The translations under genes were made by a program, and so were the position numbers. From NCBI GenBank assembly GCA_900472675.1, contig UCJA01000004.1:310532-374531 (forward strand): DNA of 64,000 bases, in the 5' to 3' direction. Within the stretch, counting starts at the first letter, position 1. The number at the start of each line of letters is the position of its first letter. This stretch comes from Hyphomicrobiales bacterium. GTDB taxonomy: Bacteria > Pseudomonadota > Alphaproteobacteria > Rhizobiales > Rhizobiaceae. Below, piece after piece: positions 20,859 to 33,116 of this stretch. A model generated the notes under the pieces. It searched no databases, had not been told where the DNA came from, and saw nothing but the letters and a program-made list of their open reading frames with translations.

Positions 20859-21950
20859 TCAGTTGGCCGGCGTCACGGTGTAGCCCTTCTGGCGGATCAG
20901 TTCGACCAGGCCCTCGCGGTCGGGCAGGTGCAGCGCGCCGACGGCGATGAAGACGCCGCCTTCCGCCAGGATGGGTGCCGCACGGTCGGCCATGTGATGG
21001 TTGCGCTGGCGGACCACTAGTTCCTCGAACTGCGCGTAGCCGGCGTCGTCGTCACCGTCGGGCGAAGCCTTCTTCATCAGCGGAACGGCGAGCCCGATGT
21101 TGCCCGACAGGTAGAGGTCGGTCATGGTCTCGAACACGTCGTTGAGCTTGGGTCCGAGCTTGATGGTCTCGATCAGCGACTTGAGGTGCATGTCCATGGG
21201 GATGGCAGCCAGGGTCGAGAGCTGTTCGGCAAAGGTTTCCAGCCCCTTGACCGGCTTGCCATCCGCCACGGCGTCAAGGGCGATCTGCTTGTCGAGGAAG
21301 GCCGTGTTTTCGGCCTTACGGGCATTCTCGCAGGCGGGAAGCGAAATCACCGACATCAGCATCCAGGGCTTCATGCGCGAGACCGCCGATAGCGGGACGC
21401 CGCGGCGCTTGAGCTCGGCCGACAGGAGCGCGACATCCTCCTTCGACAGGAGGGTCTCCAGCGACTTTCCGTCGGTGAACATGGTCAGCTCCGGATTGGC
21501 AAAGATGCTGGCCATGCCCTTTTTCTCATCGAGAATCTCGTCGGATTCCAGAACGATGGTGCGGGCGGCCTTGCTCGCCTCTTCGGCACCGGGCGGCATG
21601 CGCAGCACGCGCGGATCCGTCACATGCATGGTGCCGAGCAGATAGGAGGGGTCGAGGCCCGGCTTCTCGATCTTCCAGAAAATCGACTTGCCGTTCACAA
21701 TCTTGTCGCCCTCGGCAATCATCTGCGCGTAGCCGGCAGGGTCTTCCGCCTTCATCTCGTCCATGAGGTTCCGGGCACCGCAGGCCGCATCTTCGGCATG
21801 GGCCGGCGTCATCACACCGAGGATGACGAGGAAGGACATGAGGGCCAAGAGATGCAGGGCTGCCAGCATCCACAGGACCAGGTTATGGACATGCTTGAGG
21901 AACAAGCCTGGCAAGGAGGGAAGGCTGGCGGCAATCATTGCGTAATCCAT
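20859..21950 (-). CDS. TraB/GumN family protein
   Basis: A 363-residue protein. An N-terminal hydrophobic segment (about residues 28-47, ending PAHAED) suggests export or membrane anchoring. The domain shows the two GxxH motifs of the TraB/GumN superfamily, LLGTMHVTDPR near residue 106 and AVGALHLPDREG near the C-terminus. The family is related to Tiki proteases, and bacterial members are proposed metal-dependent peptidases; TraB of Enterococcus lowers pheromone activity. No operon partner is obvious; it faces cytochrome b561 and lies near xerC on the same strand. Confidence 0.85.
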   Translation of the reverse strand: MDYAMIAASLPSLPGLFLKHVHNLVLWMLAALHLLALMSFLVILGVMTPAHAEDAACGARNLMDEMKAEDPAGYAQMIAEGDKIVNGKSIFWKIEKPGLDPSYLLGTMHVTDPRVLRMPPGAEEASKAARTIVLESDEILDEKKGMASIFANPELTMFTDGKSLETLLSKEDVALLSAELKRRGVPLSAVSRMKPWMLMSVISLPACENARKAENTAFLDKQIALDAVADGKPVKGLETFAEQLSTLAAIPMDMHLKSLIETIKLGPKLNDVFETMTDLYLSGNIGLAVPLMKKASPDGDDDAGYAQFEELVVRQRNHHMADRAAPILAEGGVFIAVGALHLPDREGLVELIRQKGYTVTPAN

Positions 21951-22022
21951 GTGGAATTTGATGGCGCGATCTTAAGCGGGGCGCCTGCACGAGGGCTTAA
22001 CGCAACTGGTAAATTTTCCGTC

Positions 22023-22958
22023 TCACGCCCGCGGATGGGCGCGGTCGTAGACCTCCAGCAGCCTTGCGGTATCGACGCCGGTGTAGATCTGCGTGGTCGA
22101 GAGGCTGGCATGGCCGAGCAGGTCCTGGATGGTGCGCAGATCGCCGCCTCCGGCCAAAAGGTGGGTGGCGAAGGAGTGGCGCAGGGCATGCGGCGTCGCC
22201 GAATCCGGCAGGCCGAAGGCGCCGCGCAACTTCTGCATTTCGCGCTGGATGATGGCCGGCTGCAAGGGACCGCCACGTGCGCCGCGAAACAGCGGTTCAT
22301 CGGCAGCGAGATGGAAGGGGCAGAGCGTGCGGTAGCGCACGGTTGCCTCAAGCACGATCGGCAGCAGCGGCACCAGCCGCGTCTTGCCGCCCTTGCCGGT
22401 GATGCGCAGCGTCGTCGTTCCGGGCGTGAGGTCATCCGGCCGTAGAGCAAGCGCTTCGGAGATACGCAGGCCGCAGCCATAGAGAAGTGTCAGCACGGCG
22501 GCGTCCCTTGCGGCGATCCAGGGTTCCTCGTGCAACTGCGCATCGGCCGTGACGATGTGGAGCGCCTGGCGGTCGGTCAGGGGTTTGGGCAGCGACTTCG
22601 GCTGCCGGGGCGCGCGGATGGCGCCGGCGGCTGCCGCATTGACCAGACCCTTGCGCTCGAGATGGCGCAGGAAGGAACGCAGACCGGCCAGATGGCGCCC
22701 GAGCGAGCGGGCACCGGAACCTTCGCGCCGGCGATGGGCAAGGAAGGCGCGCAGGTCGGCGGGGCGCAGGCTGTGGATATCGGAAAGGGTTGCGGGACCG
22801 CCGACATGGGCGGTAAGGAAGGCCAGGAACTGCCGGGTATCGCGCTCATAGGCATCAAGCGTGTTGGCTGACAGGCGCCGCTCGCCACCCAGGCTCTCCA
22901 GCCACTCCCGGCGACGTTCCATCAGTTCGGGCGCGGCGATGATCAGGAGCTCGTTCAT
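22023..22958 (-). CDS. xerC: tyrosine recombinase XerC
   Basis: Resolves chromosome dimers at dif together with XerD. The 311-residue protein has the N-terminal SAM-like core-binding domain (LSANTLDAYERDTRQFLAFL) and a catalytic domain with the complete set: Arg in YGCGLRISEALAL, Lys in GKGGKTR, His-x-x-Arg in PHALRHSFATHLL, His in LLGHASLSTTQIY, and the nucleophilic Tyr in that same segment. ATG at 22958 gives the normal family start; the frame runs further upstream but has no conserved content. It has no neighbouring mobile element, so it is the chromosomal XerC rather than an integrase. Confidence 0.94.
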   Translation of the reverse strand: MNELLIIAAPELMERRREWLESLGGERRLSANTLDAYERDTRQFLAFLTAHVGGPATLSDIHSLRPADLRAFLAHRRREGSGARSLGRHLAGLRSFLRHLERKGLVNAAAAGAIRAPRQPKSLPKPLTDRQALHIVTADAQLHEEPWIAARDAAVLTLLYGCGLRISEALALRPDDLTPGTTTLRITGKGGKTRLVPLLPIVLEATVRYRTLCPFHLAADEPLFRGARGGPLQPAIIQREMQKLRGAFGLPDSATPHALRHSFATHLLAGGGDLRTIQDLLGHASLSTTQIYTGVDTARLLEVYDRAHPRA

Positions 22959-23096
22959 GGTCTCGCCTGTTGAATTCAATCGGGTATGGCACCAGATTGC
23001 TCTCAACGGTGTTACCGAATTCCTAAGGCATCGCTCGATGTCAGTGTTGAACATCCCCCAGGACCAGTTCTTACGGTCCTGCATGCTGGAGTTATC

Positions 23097-24041
23097 ATGG
23101 CGCGCCGTGGTTCCCTGACGACCTTCGGGCAGTTCGCGGAAGCGATCTCCCTGGCTTCCCACGGACAGCCTGGACATATCGTCGATACGCTGATTGCCGA
23201 ACGCGGCCAGCGGATCGTTCACAGCCCGCTGTGGCCGGTGATGCGGCCGTTCCTCTATACGCTGCTGCGCTACGGCCGGGCGATCGAGTTCGCGGACGAT
23301 GTGGCGCATCTCAGCGGCTTCCAGTGCTTCGAGTATATGAGCGAGATGCTGAAGCTACAGATCACCGCGCGGCATGCGGAGCGCATTCCGGAGAGCGGCG
23401 GCTTCATCCTGGTCAGCAACCATCCGACCGGCATTGCCGACGGCGTGGCGGTGTTCGACCTTCTGAAAGACCGCCGGCCCGACATGATGGTGTTTGCCAA
23501 CCGCGACGCGGTGCGGGTCAATCCGCGTTTTGCGGAGATGATCATTCCGGTGGAGTGGCGCGAGGAGCACAAGAGCAAACTCAAGACGCGCGAGACGCTG
23601 GTGCTGACCAACAAGACCGTTAATGAGGGCAAGGGGATGGTGCTGTTTCCCTCCGGCCGGATCGCCTACTGGGAAAACGGGCGGCTGAACGAGCGGCCCT
23701 GGAAGACCTCGGCCGTGGGGCTTGCGCGCAAATACAATCTGCCGGTGCTGCCGATCCATATCCAGGCCCGCAATTCCGGCCTGTTCTACTGGCTCGCCAA
23801 ATGGTCGACCGAGTTGCGCGACATGACGGTGTTCTACGAACTCCTCAACAAGAAGGGCAATCACTTCGATTTCACGATCGGCCACCCGATCGCCCCCGAG
23901 GCGCTGGACGGTGATCTGGCGGAGGTGACCAAGGCGCTGGAGCGGCATACGGTGCACGAGCTTGCAGTCGATGGCGATGCGCGGTTCTCCAGGCCCACAG
24001 ACGTCGTGCCGGCCAAGATGGCGGCGGCGGCGGCAGGCTGA
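23097..24041 (+). CDS. PlsC-like 1-acylglycerol-3-phosphate acyltransferase family protein
   Basis: A 314-residue acyltransferase of the PlsC/LPLAT superfamily. The catalytic region is GFILVSNHPTGIADG; the spacing between His and Asp is five residues, one more than the classical HX4D, which is odd but appears consistent within this subgroup. The acceptor-binding motif is VLFPSGRIAYWENG, and the segment LPVLPIHIQARNSG follows. It probably transfers an acyl chain to a phospholipid precursor at the inner membrane. ATG at 23097 is preferred; the longer frame from 22986 overlaps the xerC promoter region. It is divergent from xerC and 49 bases before priA. Confidence 0.82.
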   Translation: MARRGSLTTFGQFAEAISLASHGQPGHIVDTLIAERGQRIVHSPLWPVMRPFLYTLLRYGRAIEFADDVAHLSGFQCFEYMSEMLKLQITARHAERIPESGGFILVSNHPTGIADGVAVFDLLKDRRPDMMVFANRDAVRVNPRFAEMIIPVEWREEHKSKLKTRETLVLTNKTVNEGKGMVLFPSGRIAYWENGRLNERPWKTSAVGLARKYNLPVLPIHIQARNSGLFYWLAKWSTELRDMTVFYELLNKKGNHFDFTIGHPIAPEALDGDLAEVTKALERHTVHELAVDGDARFSRPTDVVPAKMAAAAAG

Positions 24042-24090
24042 GCCCGATTCCGTTGTTCACATTTGTTCCGGTCCGGGGCATGGTCGCGGC

Positions 24091-26322
24091 ATGTCCATAG
24101 ATTCGTCCAGTCTCTTCGGCGCGCTGTTTACGCCGCCCGCCATGGCGCGGGTGGTGCCCGTGCTGGTGCCGCTGCCGGTGCCGGTCGCCTACAGCTATGC
24201 GGTGCCGGACGGGATGCATGTGGAGCCCGGCTCCGTGGTGCAGGTGCCGATCGGTCCGCGCCAGGTGATCGGCGTCGTGTGGGACGGAGGGGACGACGCT
24301 TCCGCATCAAAGCTCGACCCAAAGAAGGTTCGTCCGATCACGCTGGTGTTCGATTGCCCGCCGCTGTCCAAGGAGATGCGCGACTTCATCGACTGGGTGG
24401 CCGCCTATACGCTGTCGCCGCCGGGGCTGGTGGCGCGCATGGCCATCCGGGCGCCGGCCGCACTCGATCCGGAGCCAATGGTCGAGGGCCTGCGCTTTCT
24501 CGGCGGCCAGCCGGAGCGCCTGACGCCGGCACGGACGCGGGTGATGGAGCTTGCGGCCACGCAGGAGCAGCCCTGGACGCGCCGCGGCCTTGCGCATGCC
24601 GCCAATGTTTCGCTGAGCGTCGTCGACGGCCTGATGGCGCAGGGGGTGTTCGAGACCCTGTTCCTGGCGCCGCCGCCGGTCGTGGCACGGCCCGACCAGG
24701 ATTTCGCGGAACCGCGGCTGGAGGGGCCGCAGAAGGCGGCGGCCGAGGAGATTGTCGCTGCTGTCGCCAAGGGGGGCTATTCCGCAGCCCTGATCGATGG
24801 CGTCACCGGGTCCGGCAAGACGGAGGTCTATTTCGAAGCAATCGCCGAGAGCCTGCGGCAGGGGCGGCAGGTGCTGATCCTGTTGCCGGAGATCGCCCTC
24901 ACGCCCGCCTTCCTGGAACGGTTCGAGGCGCGGTTCGGGGCAAAGCCTGCCGAATGGCATTCCGACCTGTCGCCCCGGGTACGCGAAAAAGTGTGGCGCG
25001 GTGTGGTGACGGGAGAGGTGAGGGTGGTCGCCGGAGCGCGCTCGGCGCTGTTCCTGCCGTTCGAGGAGCTTGGCCTGATCGTCGTCGACGAGGAACACGA
25101 CCCGGCCTACAAGCAGGAAGACCGCGTCTTTTATCACGCCCGCGACATGGCGGTGGTGCGCGGCCGGATCGGCGATTTTCCGGTGGTGCTGGTGTCGGCC
25201 ACACCTTCGGTGGAAAGCCAGGTCAACGGGCTCGCCGGGCGTTATAACACCGTCCACCTGCCGACGCGGTTCGGGGATGCGGCGCTGCCCGACCTGCATC
25301 TGGTCGACATGCGGCGGCATCCGCCGGAGCGCGGCGGCTTCCTGTCGCCGATCCTGCTGCGGGGGATCAAGCGGACCCTCGAGAAGGGCGAGCAGTCGCT
25401 GCTGTTCCTCAATCGGCGCGGCTATGCGCCGCTGACGCTTTGCCGGGTCTGTGGCCATCGGTTCCAGTGCCCGCAATGCTCCAGCTGGCTGGTGGAGCAC
25501 CGGTTCCGCAACCAGATCCAGTGCCACCAGTGCGGCTATTCCGAGCGGACGCCCGAAGCCTGCCCCGATTGCGGCACGCTCGATCACCTGGTGGCCTGCG
25601 GGCCGGGGGTGGAGCGGATCGCGGAAGAGGTGGAGAAGCATTTCCCGGATGCGCGCACGATCGTGCTGTCCTCGGACATGCTCGGTGGCGTCAAGCGCAT
25701 CCGCCTCGAACTGGAAGCGATCGCCAAGGGCGACGTGGATATCGTCATCGGCACGCAGCTGGTCGCCAAGGGCCATAATTTTCCGCTGATGACGCTGGTC
25801 GGGATCGTCGATGCCGACCTTGGCCTTTCCAACGGCGATCCGCGGGCGGCGGAGCGGACCTTCCAGTTGCTCAGCCAGGTGACCGGGCGGGCCGGGCGCA
25901 CGGGTCTCAAAAGCCATGGCCTGATCCAGACCTTCCAGCCGCAGCACCCGGTAATGCAGGCGATCGTCTCCGGCGATGCACATGCCTTCTACGAACGCGA
26001 GATCGAGGAACGCCAGAAGGCCGTGCTGCCGCCGTTTGGCCGGCTGGCGTCGCTGATCGTCTCTGCCGAAACACGGGCGGAGGCCGAGACGCATGCGCGC
26101 GCGCTGCGGGCGGCGGCACCCAATGTCACCGGCATCTCGGTGCTCGGTCCCGCCGAAGCGCCGCTGGCGCTGGTGCGGGGGCGCCACCGGTTCCGGCTCT
26201 TGGTACACGGCCGGCGGAACTCGGACATGCAGAGCTTCCTCAAGACCATGATTGCGCAGGGGCCGAAAGCGAGGAGCTCGGTGCAGATCCAGCTCGACGT
26301 GGATCCGCAAAGCTTTCTCTAA
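24091..26322 (+). CDS. priA: primosomal protein N' (replication restart helicase PriA)
   Basis: A superfamily 2 helicase that reloads the replisome at stalled forks (743 residues). Walker A is IDGVTGSGKTEVYFEAI, the DEEH box is LIVVDEEHDPAYKQED, and motif III is VLVSATPSVES. The zinc-binding region with eight cysteines spans CRVCGHRFQCPQC, CHQCGYSE and CPDCGTLDH near residues 450-500. Helicase motifs V/VI are in GTQLVAKGHNFP and QVTGRAGRTG. ATG at 24091 is chosen; the frame opens earlier inside the acyltransferase gene. The length and all motifs are intact. Confidence 0.96.
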   Translation: MSIDSSSLFGALFTPPAMARVVPVLVPLPVPVAYSYAVPDGMHVEPGSVVQVPIGPRQVIGVVWDGGDDASASKLDPKKVRPITLVFDCPPLSKEMRDFIDWVAAYTLSPPGLVARMAIRAPAALDPEPMVEGLRFLGGQPERLTPARTRVMELAATQEQPWTRRGLAHAANVSLSVVDGLMAQGVFETLFLAPPPVVARPDQDFAEPRLEGPQKAAAEEIVAAVAKGGYSAALIDGVTGSGKTEVYFEAIAESLRQGRQVLILLPEIALTPAFLERFEARFGAKPAEWHSDLSPRVREKVWRGVVTGEVRVVAGARSALFLPFEELGLIVVDEEHDPAYKQEDRVFYHARDMAVVRGRIGDFPVVLVSATPSVESQVNGLAGRYNTVHLPTRFGDAALPDLHLVDMRRHPPERGGFLSPILLRGIKRTLEKGEQSLLFLNRRGYAPLTLCRVCGHRFQCPQCSSWLVEHRFRNQIQCHQCGYSERTPEACPDCGTLDHLVACGPGVERIAEEVEKHFPDARTIVLSSDMLGGVKRIRLELEAIAKGDVDIVIGTQLVAKGHNFPLMTLVGIVDADLGLSNGDPRAAERTFQLLSQVTGRAGRTGLKSHGLIQTFQPQHPVMQAIVSGDAHAFYEREIEERQKAVLPPFGRLASLIVSAETRAEAETHARALRAAAPNVTGISVLGPAEAPLALVRGRHRFRLLVHGRRNSDMQSFLKTMIAQGPKARSSVQIQLDVDPQSFL

Positions 26323-26418
26323 AGCACATCGGTTTCAGACCGCATTGGCGCTTTCCTTTGCCAGCGCTTCGTGGCTTTCACTACACTCACCCCCGAATCG
26401 CCTTTCCAAGAGGATGCC

Positions 26419-26802
26419 ATGGAATTCTACTTCCCGACCGAACCGGGCGAACAGCTGGCCTATCTTGCCGCTTGCGCAACGGCTGTGCTCGGCCTCTTCA
26501 TCCTGCTTTTGCCGGGTCAGGTGCTGCGGCTTGCCGCCTTTCAGGTGGGTGAGGTGCGGCCGGAGGGCTATGGGTCCGTACGTGCAGCCGGTGCCCAGTA
26601 TGTGGCGCTCGGCCTGCTGCCCATTCTTCTCGGGCAGGACTGGTTTTACATGGCGCTCGGCATCGTGCTTGGTCTCGGTGCCGTCGGGCGGCTGCTGTCG
26701 TTCGTGCTCGACCGTGGCGTTACCGTCCGCAACGGGCTGATCCTGCTCCTCCAAGTAGTGCTGGCCGCCGGACCGCTCGCCTATGTGTTCGGCTACCTGT
26801 GA
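26419..26802 (+). CDS. small four-helix membrane protein, unknown function
   Basis: A 127-residue protein with four hydrophobic segments, beginning MEFYFPTEPGEQLAYLA. The motif VRAAGAQYVALGLLPILLGQ followed by MALGIVLGLGAVGRLLSFVLD resembles the DUF4345-like group of small membrane proteins, but I am not certain of the family. The ATG at 26419 is preceded by AAGAGGATGCC, and the frame upstream to 26371 is unlikely to be coding. It lies between priA and the atp operon with 96 and 260 bases on either side. No function can be assigned. Confidence 0.7.
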   Translation: MEFYFPTEPGEQLAYLAACATAVLGLFILLLPGQVLRLAAFQVGEVRPEGYGSVRAAGAQYVALGLLPILLGQDWFYMALGIVLGLGAVGRLLSFVLDRGVTVRNGLILLLQVVLAAGPLAYVFGYL

Positions 26803-27062
26803 CCCTGCCGCCCACAACCGATCGCGGTGCATCGCCGGGTTTGTTCCCGGTGAAGGAGAAAATAGCCTCAAGTCCTTGGCTTACAGGCTAATTCAGGGGC
26901 TGGCGTGTTGCGAGTCCCTACATCCTATGCTAGACGGACCCCGAAAGTCGGAAAGGGTAGTGCGAAAGCTCTGCAGGTTCTGAGAAAAAATCAAATCTCT
27001 TCAAGGTCTTGCTCGGCTTCTTCTTAGGTTGTAGCGCTTGAATGGCAGTAGAGGGGGAATCT
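26803..27062 (+). promoter_or_regulatory. leader and promoter region of the atp operon
   Basis: A 260-base gap. It begins with a terminator-like hairpin (TCGCCGGG and CCCGGTGA, 26832-26853) without a U-tract, then becomes less GC-rich around TTGCGAG and CCTATGCTAGAC (26907-26940), where the atp promoter may lie. No clear -35/-10 pair with standard spacing was found. Confidence 0.35.
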
Positions 27063-29158
<2,096 letters not shown>

Positions 29159-29197
29159 GAACGGATCACGACTAACCCCCAGGGGGACCGATAGCGG

Positions 29198-30085
29198 ATG
29201 CCTTCACTTAAGGATCTGAAAAACCGGATCGCCTCCGTCAAGGCGACGCAGAAGATCACCAAGGCGATGAAGATGGTCGCCGCGGCGAAGCTGCGCCGTG
29301 CGCAGGAAGCGGCCGAAGCGGCCCGTCCTTACGCGGAACGCATGACCAAGGTGCTGGCCGGCCTGACGGCTGCCAATGCCAACAACGCAGAAGCCCCCCT
29401 GCTGCTTTCGGGCACGGGCAAGGACCAGGTTCACCTGCTGATCGTGGCAACCGGCGAGCGTGGTCTTGCCGGTGGCTTCAACTCGTCGATCATCCGGCTT
29501 GCCCGCGACCATGCCCTGCGGCTGATCGCCCAGGGCAAGACGGTGAAGATGATCACGGTTGGCCGCAAGGGCAATGACGTGCTGCGCCGCTCGTTCCGCG
29601 AGAACATCGTGCACTACATCACCTTCCGGGAAGTGAAGCAGCTCGGCTTCGTCCAGGCGGATGAAGTGGCACACAAGGTGCTCGAGATGTTCAACGCCGG
29701 CGAGTTCGACGTGGCCACGCTGTTCTTTGCGCGGTTCCAGTCGGTGATCAGCCAGGTCGCGACGGCCCAGCAGATCATCCCCGCCACGTTCGATACCGCT
29801 GCGGTGTCCGACACCACGGCGGCCGCGTCCGCGCTTTATGAATACGAGCCGAGCGAGGAAGAAATCCTCGAGGACCTGCTGCCGCGCAATGTGGCCGTGC
29901 AGATCTTCCGGGCCCTGCTCGAAAACAACGCTTCCTTCTATGGCGCGCAGATGTCCGCAATGGACAACGCGACGCGTAATGCCGGTGACATGATCAACAA
30001 GCTGACCTTGTCCTACAACCGTCAGCGTCAGGCGCAGATCACCAAGGAACTCATCGAAATCATTTCGGGCGCGGAAGCGCTCTGA
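29198..30085 (+). CDS. atpG: F1Fo ATP synthase gamma subunit
   Basis: The central rotating shaft of F1 (295 residues). It starts with the conserved N-terminal helix [20 protein letters not shown] and [20 protein letters not shown], and ends with the C-terminal helix containing [20 protein letters not shown] and [21 protein letters not shown]. The middle Rossmann-like part includes [13 protein letters not shown]. It lies 39 bases after atpA. Confidence 0.97.
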   Translation: MPSLKDLKNRIASVKATQKITKAMKMVAAAKLRRAQEAAEAARPYAERMTKVLAGLTAANANNAEAPLLLSGTGKDQVHLLIVATGERGLAGGFNSSIIRLARDHALRLIAQGKTVKMITVGRKGNDVLRRSFRENIVHYITFREVKQLGFVQADEVAHKVLEMFNAGEFDVATLFFARFQSVISQVATAQQIIPATFDTAAVSDTTAAASALYEYEPSEEEILEDLLPRNVAVQIFRALLENNASFYGAQMSAMDNATRNAGDMINKLTLSYNRQRQAQITKELIEIISGAEAL

Positions 30086-31540
<1,455 letters not shown>

Positions 31541-31553
31541 GCGGATTGAGACA

Positions 31554-31580
31554 GGCGCGCGGGAGGATCTCCGGCGCGCC
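31554..31580 (+). promoter_or_regulatory. hairpin between atpD and atpC
   Basis: Twelve-base arms GGCGCGCGGGAG and CTCCGGCGCGCC pair with one mismatch around the loop GAT. There is no U-tract, so it is more likely an mRNA stability or processing element within the 111-base atpD-atpC gap than a terminator. Confidence 0.45.
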
Positions 31581-31651
31581 GTTCCTGCACAGACACGCAC
31601 ACCCGCGCACGACGTCCATGACACGCGGGAAGAACAGGGAAGTGGACCTTC

Positions 31652-32059
31652 ATGGCCGACGCTTTCGATTTTGAACTGGTTTCGCCCGAGCGCCTGCTCG
31701 TTTCGGAAAAGGTTTCCGAAGTGGTGATCCCGGCGACGCTTGGCGAGATGACCGTGCTTGCCAACCACGCACCGACGATGACGACCATCAAGCCGGGTGT
31801 AGTGACAGTCAAGCTGGCTTCGGGCCAGGTGAACAAATACGTCGTCTTCGGCGGCTTTGTCGACATCCTGCCGACCAGCTGCACGCTGCTGGCCGAATCG
31901 GCCGTTGCCGCCAGCGACCTGAACCGCGATACGCTGCAGCACCGCATCGATGCGACCCGCGCCTCGATCGACACTGCCACCAGCGACGAGCACAAGACCA
32001 AGCTCGAGCAGTTCCTCACCGAACTTACGCATATCCATGGCTCGGTCATTCCGGGCTGA
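31652..32059 (+). CDS. atpC: F1Fo ATP synthase epsilon subunit
   Basis: The epsilon subunit of the central stalk (135 residues), which couples rotation and can inhibit ATP hydrolysis. It has the beta-sandwich landmarks FDFELVSPERLLVSEKVSEV, GEMTVLANHAPTMTTIKPG and FGGFVDILPTSCTLLAE. The C-terminal helical part is short but of usual length for rhizobia. It ends the atp operon, followed by a rho-independent terminator. Confidence 0.96.
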   Translation: MADAFDFELVSPERLLVSEKVSEVVIPATLGEMTVLANHAPTMTTIKPGVVTVKLASGQVNKYVVFGGFVDILPTSCTLLAESAVAASDLNRDTLQHRIDATRASIDTATSDEHKTKLEQFLTELTHIHGSVIPG

Positions 32060-32082
32060 GGCTTATAAGATCCAAGTTTACG

Positions 32083-32110
32083 AAGGCGGCCGAAAGGTCG
32101 CCTTTTTTGT
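32083..32110 (+). terminator. rho-independent terminator of the atp operon
   Basis: The stem AAGGCGGCC-GAAA-GGTCGCCTT (nine pairs, one G-U) is followed by TTTTG. It lies 23 bases after the atpC stop and ends just before the convergent LysR gene. Confidence 0.9.
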
Positions 32111-32116
32111 TGCCCG

Positions 32117-33010
32117 CTAGCTGCCCAAAAGGTGCTGGTGGAGGCGGGCCGCACCTGGGGTCAGCGACCGGTATCGCGGCATGCCGAGATAGTAGCCGTA
32201 GCCCGTTTCCAGCCCTTCCGTACCCAGCTCGACCAGGGCGCCGGTCGCCAGTTCATCGGCAAGCAGGCCGCGGCTCCCGAGCGTCACGCCTTCGCCGCGC
32301 AATGCTGCATCCACCGCCAGCGAATAGGTGGAGAAGGAGAGCCGCGGGGAGATGCGGGTCTTGGGCGGCTGCGGCAGGCGGGCAAACCATTGGCGCAGCG
32401 AGATCCAGTGGGCGTTGAACCGCTCGTAGTCGATCAGGTCGAGCATGGCGATCGCGTCCGGCGTCAGGGCATCGGCGTCAAGGCCTCGCCGTTCGAGATA
32501 GGCCGGAGAGGCGACAGGCACGAGAACCTCCCGGATCAGCAGCGTCAGGTTCCAGCGCGGGTGCTCTCCGGTCGAATAGAGGATGACCAGGTCGTTGGCT
32601 TCCGAGGCAAGTTCCGAAGGGGCGTCGGTGGTGAGCAGGCGGACGGAAATGCCGGGGCTCTCGTTGTCGAAATCCTTCAGGCGCTTGGCGAGCCAGAGGT
32701 GCGACACCGAACCGCTCGCGGCAATCGAGATCATTTCGCGGCCGCCGCCCCGGAAAGGCTCCAGGCTTTCATCGAGATAGTCGAGCGTGGCGCGCACGCG
32801 CTGGGCTAGCCGATCGCCCTGCGGCGTCAGCGACAGGTTGCGACCCCGGCGGGTGAACAGCTTTGCGCCCAGTTGTTCTTCCAGTCCCTGAATGCGGCGG
32901 CTGACAGCAGCCTGGGTGATATGCAGCTCCCGACCGGCGCGCGAGAAGTTCATGAAGCGGCAGGCGGCGTCGAAGACGCGGAAGGCCTCCAGGGGAATTC
33001 GCTCCAGCAT
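32117..33010 (-). CDS. LysR-family transcriptional regulator (GcvA-like)
   Basis: A 297-residue LysR regulator. The winged helix-turn-helix at residues 5-65 contains AFRVFDAACRFMNFSRAGRE and ITQAAVSRRIQGLEEQLGAK, followed by the effector-binding domain. The segment LFTRRGRNLSLTPQGDRLAQ and a substrate domain with VRLLTTDAP are typical of the GcvA-like group. ATG at 33010 is preferred since GGAG lies six bases upstream; ATG at 33022 is possible. It is divergent from the alcohol dehydrogenase gene with a 106-base gap, the standard arrangement for control of that gene. Confidence 0.9.
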   Translation of the reverse strand: MLERIPLEAFRVFDAACRFMNFSRAGRELHITQAAVSRRIQGLEEQLGAKLFTRRGRNLSLTPQGDRLAQRVRATLDYLDESLEPFRGGGREMISIAASGSVSHLWLAKRLKDFDNESPGISVRLLTTDAPSELASEANDLVILYSTGEHPRWNLTLLIREVLVPVASPAYLERRGLDADALTPDAIAMLDLIDYERFNAHWISLRQWFARLPQPPKTRISPRLSFSTYSLAVDAALRGEGVTLGSRGLLADELATGALVELGTEGLETGYGYYLGMPRYRSLTPGAARLHQHLLGS

Positions 33011-33116
33011 GATCTTCTCCATAATCTGAAATGATCAATAAGCCCGAAAAACCGATGGATTTGAAGAGCTGAGATTGTGGTGCAAAGTATGCTTGTTCTT
33101 GGGGGCAGGGCATCTC

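Noticed and set aside
22023..22958. A tyrosine recombinase as evidence for an integrated element.
   Set aside because: It matches chromosomal XerC in length and motifs and has no phage, transfer or tRNA-attachment features nearby.
24307..26310. A 667-residue minus-strand frame across priA.
   Set aside because: The plus strand has complete PriA helicase and zinc motifs; the reverse frame is a shadow.
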